Shown here in pieces: positions 5,670 through 9,038 of a stretch of DNA of 9,038 nucleotides (position 1 is the stretch's first letter; the number at the start of each line of letters is the position of its first letter). Source of the stretch: Ktedonobacterales bacterium (GTDB lineage Bacteria; Chloroflexota; Ktedonobacteria; Ktedonobacterales; JACDGC01). The DNA lies in contig JACDGC010000110.1 of NCBI GenBank assembly GCA_013815535.1, positions 1 to 9,038 of the forward strand, given 5' to 3'. Made by a program: the position numbers and the translations under genes. Under the pieces are notes generated by a model that saw only the letters and a list, made by a program, of their open reading frames with translations, was not told the DNA's origin and did no database searches.

Positions 5670-6830
5670 CTATTCCATTCCTGGCGGTAAAGCGAGCGGA
5701 TTGATCTCACCGCGCAACACCTTGTCCATCACCACGGAAGCAGTATAGTGCATGGCAGGCGTCGCATGGGAGTATAGCGAGAGCGTGATGCTTACCGAGC
5801 TATGCCCTAGCATCTCGCTCACCACCTTGGAATTGATACCCGCTTCTAAAAGGAGCGTAGCAGCGGTATGCCGCAGATCGTGAAAGCGAATCTCTGGTAA
5901 ACCCGCTCGCTTTACAATTGGGTCGAAATGATGATGGACGAGCGGGCTAGGGTGCATGGGTCCGCCTGTTAAATTAGTGAAGAGCAGATTCCACTTTCCG
6001 TTCCATGCTTCACCGATTGCCGCCCGCTGTAAAGCTTGCTGCTGGCGATGCGCCACCAACAATTCCCGCACCATCGCCCCGATGAAGATCATGCGGCGAG
6101 ACTTTTCGGTCTTTGGGTCCTGAAAGAAGACTTCCTTCTTGACCCATTGTAGATTTCGCTTGACGTAGATAATCCCCCGCTCGATATCGACGTTATCCCA
6201 AGAAAGGGCGAGCAATTCCCCTTGCCGCATGCCTGTGCTGAGGGCAAGCGCGAAGAGCGCTTCGTAACGGTTCCCCTTGATAGCCTCTAGGAATATGCGC
6301 GCTTGTTCCGCCGAGAAAGTTTTCATCTCGGTTTTCGCCATGCGTGGTGCATCAACGAAGTCGCAGAGATTTTGCAAGAATACGCCTTGCTTCACCCCTG
6401 ATGAAAAGGCGCGGTGCAGCACCGCATGCAGATGATGCACCGTTGATGATGACAGCCCACGCGCAAGCAGTTGCGCATAGAGCTTTTGGATATGTTGCGC
6501 CTTGACTTGCGGCAATGTCATTTCAGCGAGATCCGCGGTATACCAAGTAATGTAGTTGCGGTAGTATTGGGCGGTCTTTGGCTTAACGCTTGGCCCTACC
6601 GCCAGCAACCACGCCTCTAGGAAATCGCCCAAATTGCTGTAGCCCTGACCTGGGGCAAGGCGAGCCGCATGCTCAGCTTCATTGAGCATCGCATCAAGTT
6701 TCACCTTGACGGCAGCGCGTGTCTTTCCATAAGCTGTGCGACGGCTACCATCTGGCATCGACACCTGCCCCATCCAGCGGCCATCAGGACGTTTCGATAT
6801 ACTACCCTCACTATTACCACGCCGTTTCAT
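5670..6830 (-). CDS. int: Tyrosine recombinase / integrase
   Basis: This 386-residue site-specific recombinase would integrate and, with the excisionase, excise the right element. The N-terminal arm-binding region (about 1-55: GSISKRPDGRWMGQVSMPDGSRRTAYGKTRAAVKVKLD) is of the AP2-like integrase type. The core-binding SAM-like domain is at about 62-160. The catalytic domain at about 170-360 has all expected residues: R202 in TGMRQGELLAL, K240 in PKTEKSRR, H317 and R320 in HDLRHTAA, H343 in LGHSSVSITL and nucleophile Y353 in LYSH. Length is typical. The start overlaps the end of the excisionase gene by 17 bases and has AAAGGGA just upstream, suggesting translational coupling. It lies about 1 kb from tRNA-Cys, the presumed att site, with two small genes in between. 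It appears intact. Confidence 0.96.
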   Translation of the reverse strand: MKRRGNSEGSISKRPDGRWMGQVSMPDGSRRTAYGKTRAAVKVKLDAMLNEAEHAARLAPGQGYSNLGDFLEAWLLAVGPSVKPKTAQYYRNYITWYTADLAEMTLPQVKAQHIQKLYAQLLARGLSSSTVHHLHAVLHRAFSSGVKQGVFLQNLCDFVDAPRMAKTEMKTFSAEQARIFLEAIKGNRYEALFALALSTGMRQGELLALSWDNVDIERGIIYVKRNLQWVKKEVFFQDPKTEKSRRMIFIGAMVRELLVAHRQQQALQRAAIGEAWNGKWNLLFTNLTGGPMHPSPLVHHHFDPIVKRAGLPEIRFHDLRHTAATLLLEAGINSKVVSEMLGHSSVSITLSLYSHATPAMHYTASVVMDKVLRGEINPLALPPGME

Positions 6831-7020
6831 GTTTCATCCCTTTCTGAGCAAACTCGTTGAGTGCTTCCAGCGGAATACGCCGTGTTCGTTCGGTGATGAC
6901 GACGCATCGCAACTGCATGCGCCGCACGGTATCCTGACTTACTTTGAGGATCTGGGCCGCTTCATGGATGGTAAAAAACCGTTGTGTTAGGTCGGCTGTT
7001 TCCGTGCTGTTTGCTGACAT
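6814..7020 (-). CDS. xis: Excisionase / MerR-like helix-turn-helix DNA-binding protein
   Basis: This 68-residue protein is built around one winged helix-turn-helix of the excisionase type: FFTIHEAAQILKVSQDTVRRM (15-35), followed by a short wing and RRIPLEALNEFAQKG (47-61). Such proteins bend DNA at att sites and direct the integrase towards excision. The normal family wing (often GxLxxxRxGRxxRI) is here LRCVVITERTRRIP, so it is divergent. The start at 7020 is preceded by a G-rich stretch (GGGGGTGTGGG), a weak ribosome-binding site. The gene overlaps int by 17 bases, and the pair should be translated together. A terminator lies just upstream, so xis-int is a transcription unit separate from the replication-type gene. 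Confidence 0.88.
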   Translation of the reverse strand: MSANSTETADLTQRFFTIHEAAQILKVSQDTVRRMQLRCVVITERTRRIPLEALNEFAQKGMKHETAW

Positions 7021-7031
7021 CCCACACCCCC

Positions 7032-7067
7032 AAAGAAAGAGCCGCCCGGTATAATACCGAGCGGCTC
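7032..7067 (-). terminator. Terminator of the replication-initiator-like gene
   Basis: On the minus strand, 28 bases after the stop, a hairpin of 7 bp (GAGCCGC/GCGGCTC), one mismatch and 5 bp (CGGTA/TACCG) with a TAA loop is followed by TTTCTTT. It separates the rep-like gene from xis-int. The + strand of the loop region reads TATAAT, but there is no -35 at the right distance. Confidence 0.75.
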
Positions 7068-7094
7068 ACCTTGTCGCTTGAATTTCAGGGAAAA

Positions 7095-8897
7095 CTACGC
7101 ATCACCGAGCTTGCGCCTGCGCTGATACGGTTTCTTGGGCGGGAACACCTGTGAAGGCATCAGCGGGACGCCTCGCCCCAAGGACCGCGCCTTTTCGCGC
7201 ACCTCTTCGGTGTAATCGCGATTCTTCACCTCGTCCCAGTCCTCCATATCGTTCGCAAACGCCCGTAGCTCTTGCGAGAGGGTCAGCGTCGTCTCTTCAT
7301 GCCGCCCATGCAACACCGACCGCAGCCGCAGCAGCCCATAGATTTCGGCATCAATCGCCACCGCGTCATGCACAATCAATTTGCTGCGCGACAACGCTTG
7401 CGGCGGCGTGTACGCCCCGAAATCCGCCCGCTGGATGATGTGCCACACCGGATCGGTCGGCCACCGCCCCCGCGTCTTGTCGTTGACTTGTGGGAGCGTG
7501 AGGCGCATCCATCCCCGATGGGTGACATCAGGAGCCAAGTCGTGTTCAGGAGGCAACCCGACCCCATACGCCCAAAAATCGTGATAATGCTGAATGGCTT
7601 GCCAGGGGTCATCGAGCCACGCCCCCGCCTCTTTGCCCAAGGTGTTCTGCATTTCGCGCATGATGGGCCGCATGAAGCGCAGTTCTACGCGAAACAGCGA
7701 CATATGCGGTTGCCAGCCCCCCGCCTGATGGATCTCGCGCATCCACACCTTGCCCGACGTGCGTTCCTCTAGCTCTTTGTTGTACCAAGCCGCTGAGAGC
7801 GGCGAGCCGGGGGAGAAGGTGAAGCCCGATGCCCGCTTGCCATAGAGATACACCGTCGCCCCCTCATCGTCGGCATGCTGCTCGTCGCCCAGGTCTTCCT
7901 CTTCCTCGTCGTCTTCATCGGCATCATCGAGATCGGCGATCTCGTCATGGTCGAGGTAGAAATCCAGGGGTAAGCCGTCCCAGTCATCGGGCACATCATC
8001 GAGGTAGTCTTCCAGCGAGCCAACGGAAGGGAAATCGGCCCCTTCGTCATCCACCGAAGGGACATGCACCGCCTTGACCTTGGAATGCGTCAGCACCCGA
8101 TCCAGATCAGCCGGGGAGGGAGCAAAGTTGGCGACATCGACCGCCAGATGCAACTGCGAGAGGCGGAAGGTGAGGGCATAGAATGCCTGGGCATCGCTCC
8201 ACATCTCACGGACCATCTGACGCACCCCGTCGAGCGCCACCTGGGGGCCGAACTGCCACAACAGCTTCGCCGAGAGGCGCACCGAGCCAAGCAACCGCCC
8301 AAGGGGAGCCTTGCGCAGCAAGAGCATCACGTAATCGTTGCGGAAGAGGTACGACCACGAGATGCCCTTGCCGTTGCCTTTGGTGCCCACCCCGGCTTTG
8401 TACATCATCAATTCACAGCCAAAGAGCGACCAGAGCGAAGGCACGGCTTTATCTTCTTCTTGCGCCTTCTCTTTGAGATGCTGGCAGAGGTCATTAAGAT
8501 GCTCCGGCAGGAGCCGCAGCTTGTCCAATTCGTCGTCATCCTCGACATCGGGAGCCAAAAGGCTGACATAGATGGTATCCGCGTTGGCATCGACAATGAA
8601 GGGTGTCTCATCCCTTGGTGTGTCATCCTCAGGTTGGGCCTCATCGGCCACGCCATCCCACAGCCGTTTGAGCATCGCCCGCCAGCGGCGATGCAGACGA
8701 TAGGTGCAATCCCAATTGGAATGCCGCACCAAGCCAAAGCAGCCCATATGCTTAAAGAGCTTGACGGACATGGGCGGCTCGCTGGGCAGGGGATGCTTTA
8801 CCGCCCGAAAAGGTTGACTATCGAGATAAACGCATACCGCCTCCCAATGCCGTAACTGGCGGTGACTGGGTGGTGGCAGAGGTTGACCCTTGGGCAT
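7095..8897 (-). CDS. Replication-initiator-like protein (Rep_trans-type resemblance), 600 aa
   Basis: The start at 8897 is preceded by AAAGGAAA at about 6 bases; a frame to 8933 lacks a site. The first 100 residues (PLPPPSHRQLRHWEAVCVYL, basic Trp/Arg-rich stretch at 60-80) may bind DNA. Residues 150-260 run WSLFGCELMMYKAG, VMLLLRKAPLGRLLGSVRLSAKLLWQFG and LHLAVDVANF. Residues 345-412 run GATVYLYGKRASGFTFS, AAWYNKELEE and MSLFRVELRFMRP. This order (small-strand D-x-A-D-like motif, G-x-T-x-Y-x-G, x-Y-x-K, R-x-E-L) matches the layout of Rep_trans / RstA-like rolling-circle initiators; Y372 would be the candidate nucleophile. A very acidic stretch at about 297-346 (Asp/Glu runs) is inserted before the GATVY motif. 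The C-terminus is basic (KKPYQRRRK). The protein is longer than usual family members. Its position upstream of xis-int mirrors rep-xis-int of pSAM2-type elements. Family assignment is by motif reading only. Confidence 0.65.
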   Translation of the reverse strand: MPKGQPLPPPSHRQLRHWEAVCVYLDSQPFRAVKHPLPSEPPMSVKLFKHMGCFGLVRHSNWDCTYRLHRRWRAMLKRLWDGVADEAQPEDDTPRDETPFIVDANADTIYVSLLAPDVEDDDELDKLRLLPEHLNDLCQHLKEKAQEEDKAVPSLWSLFGCELMMYKAGVGTKGNGKGISWSYLFRNDYVMLLLRKAPLGRLLGSVRLSAKLLWQFGPQVALDGVRQMVREMWSDAQAFYALTFRLSQLHLAVDVANFAPSPADLDRVLTHSKVKAVHVPSVDDEGADFPSVGSLEDYLDDVPDDWDGLPLDFYLDHDEIADLDDADEDDEEEEDLGDEQHADDEGATVYLYGKRASGFTFSPGSPLSAAWYNKELEERTSGKVWMREIHQAGGWQPHMSLFRVELRFMRPIMREMQNTLGKEAGAWLDDPWQAIQHYHDFWAYGVGLPPEHDLAPDVTHRGWMRLTLPQVNDKTRGRWPTDPVWHIIQRADFGAYTPPQALSRSKLIVHDAVAIDAEIYGLLRLRSVLHGRHEETTLTLSQELRAFANDMEDWDEVKNRDYTEEVREKARSLGRGVPLMPSQVFPPKKPYQRRRKLGDA

Positions 8898-8941
8898 CTT
8901 GATTTCCTTTCTTCGTTCTGCACCCCATAGCACACCTTGCT

Positions 8942-8972
8942 AGCCCCGGCAGCGCCAGGGCGGAAAGGGGCT
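8942..8972. other. GC-rich hairpin upstream of the rep-like gene
   Basis: AGCCCC (8942-8947) pairs with GGGGCT (8967-8972) around 19 GC-rich bases, followed on the + strand by TTTT. It sits in the leader region of the minus-strand rep-like gene. It may be a + strand terminator, a leader structure or part of an origin; the sequence does not decide. Confidence 0.35.
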
Positions 8973-9038
8973 TTTGGGTGTTTGCATGATTAGGACCGCG
9001 TGATACTAAGATGGCGGCTAAAACGGATTGTGTCCGCT

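Noticed and set aside
7047..7059. Perfect TATAAT on the plus strand
   Set aside because: It lies in the loop of the rep terminator, has no -35 at 16-18 bases, and no plus-strand gene follows.
8064..8855. 263-codon plus-strand frame antisense to the rep-like gene
   Set aside because: It is the shadow of a conserved gene in GC-biased codons; it has no ribosome-binding site and no domain pattern. The minus-strand frame has the paralogue and the motifs.
1..9038. CRISPR array
   Set aside because: There is no set of regularly spaced direct repeats; the only short tandem repeat is the pair at 4763-4785.

Overview
The window looks like accessory DNA of a moderately GC-rich bacterium. My best guess is a Ktedonobacteria-type Chloroflexota, from the general look of the proteins (IS630 transposase, VOC protein, large acidic replication-type protein); this is inference only, as no taxonomic marker is present. 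Its core is a short chromosomal segment of about 1.8 kb (2850-4628) between two complete tRNA genes. The 3' ends of these tRNAs point outward, and each faces a recombinase module.

Left module (1-2849). The C-terminal part of a replication-initiator-like protein (1-693, +) enters from outside the window. It loses its last dozen or so residues where it meets a convergent VOC (glyoxalase-fold) gene (647-1003, -). A large serine recombinase (1174-2838, +) follows. Its last 20 codons are read from the antisense strand of an intact tRNA-Arg(CCG) gene (2778-2849, -).

Middle (2850-4628). About 465 bases without a credible gene contain a 16-bp perfect palindrome. Next is an IS630-family element (about 3316-4518) with terminal inverted repeats and TA flanks. 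Its transposase needs a -1 shift at an A6G5 run and also carries an in-frame TAG just after the third catalytic residue. A good sigma70-type promoter then leads into tRNA-Cys(GCA) (4629-4699, +), which has a strong terminator.

Right module (4700-9038). Read from the tRNA-Cys 3' end, this holds overlapping 12-bp direct repeats, a terminator, and two small unknown genes (82 and 148 aa). These are followed by a tyrosine integrase, an excisionase overlapping it, a terminator, and a full-length 600-aa protein. That protein is a clear paralogue (about 70% identical by eye) of the left fragment and resembles Rep_trans-type replication initiators. All genes here are on the minus strand. The order rep-xis-int-tRNA recalls pSAM2-type integrative elements.

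The two modules are mirror images (rep -> recombinase -> tRNA 3' end) but use unrelated recombinases, serine on the left and tyrosine on the right. The best reading is two related integrative elements lying back to back at neighbouring tRNA sites, with the integration module swapped between them.
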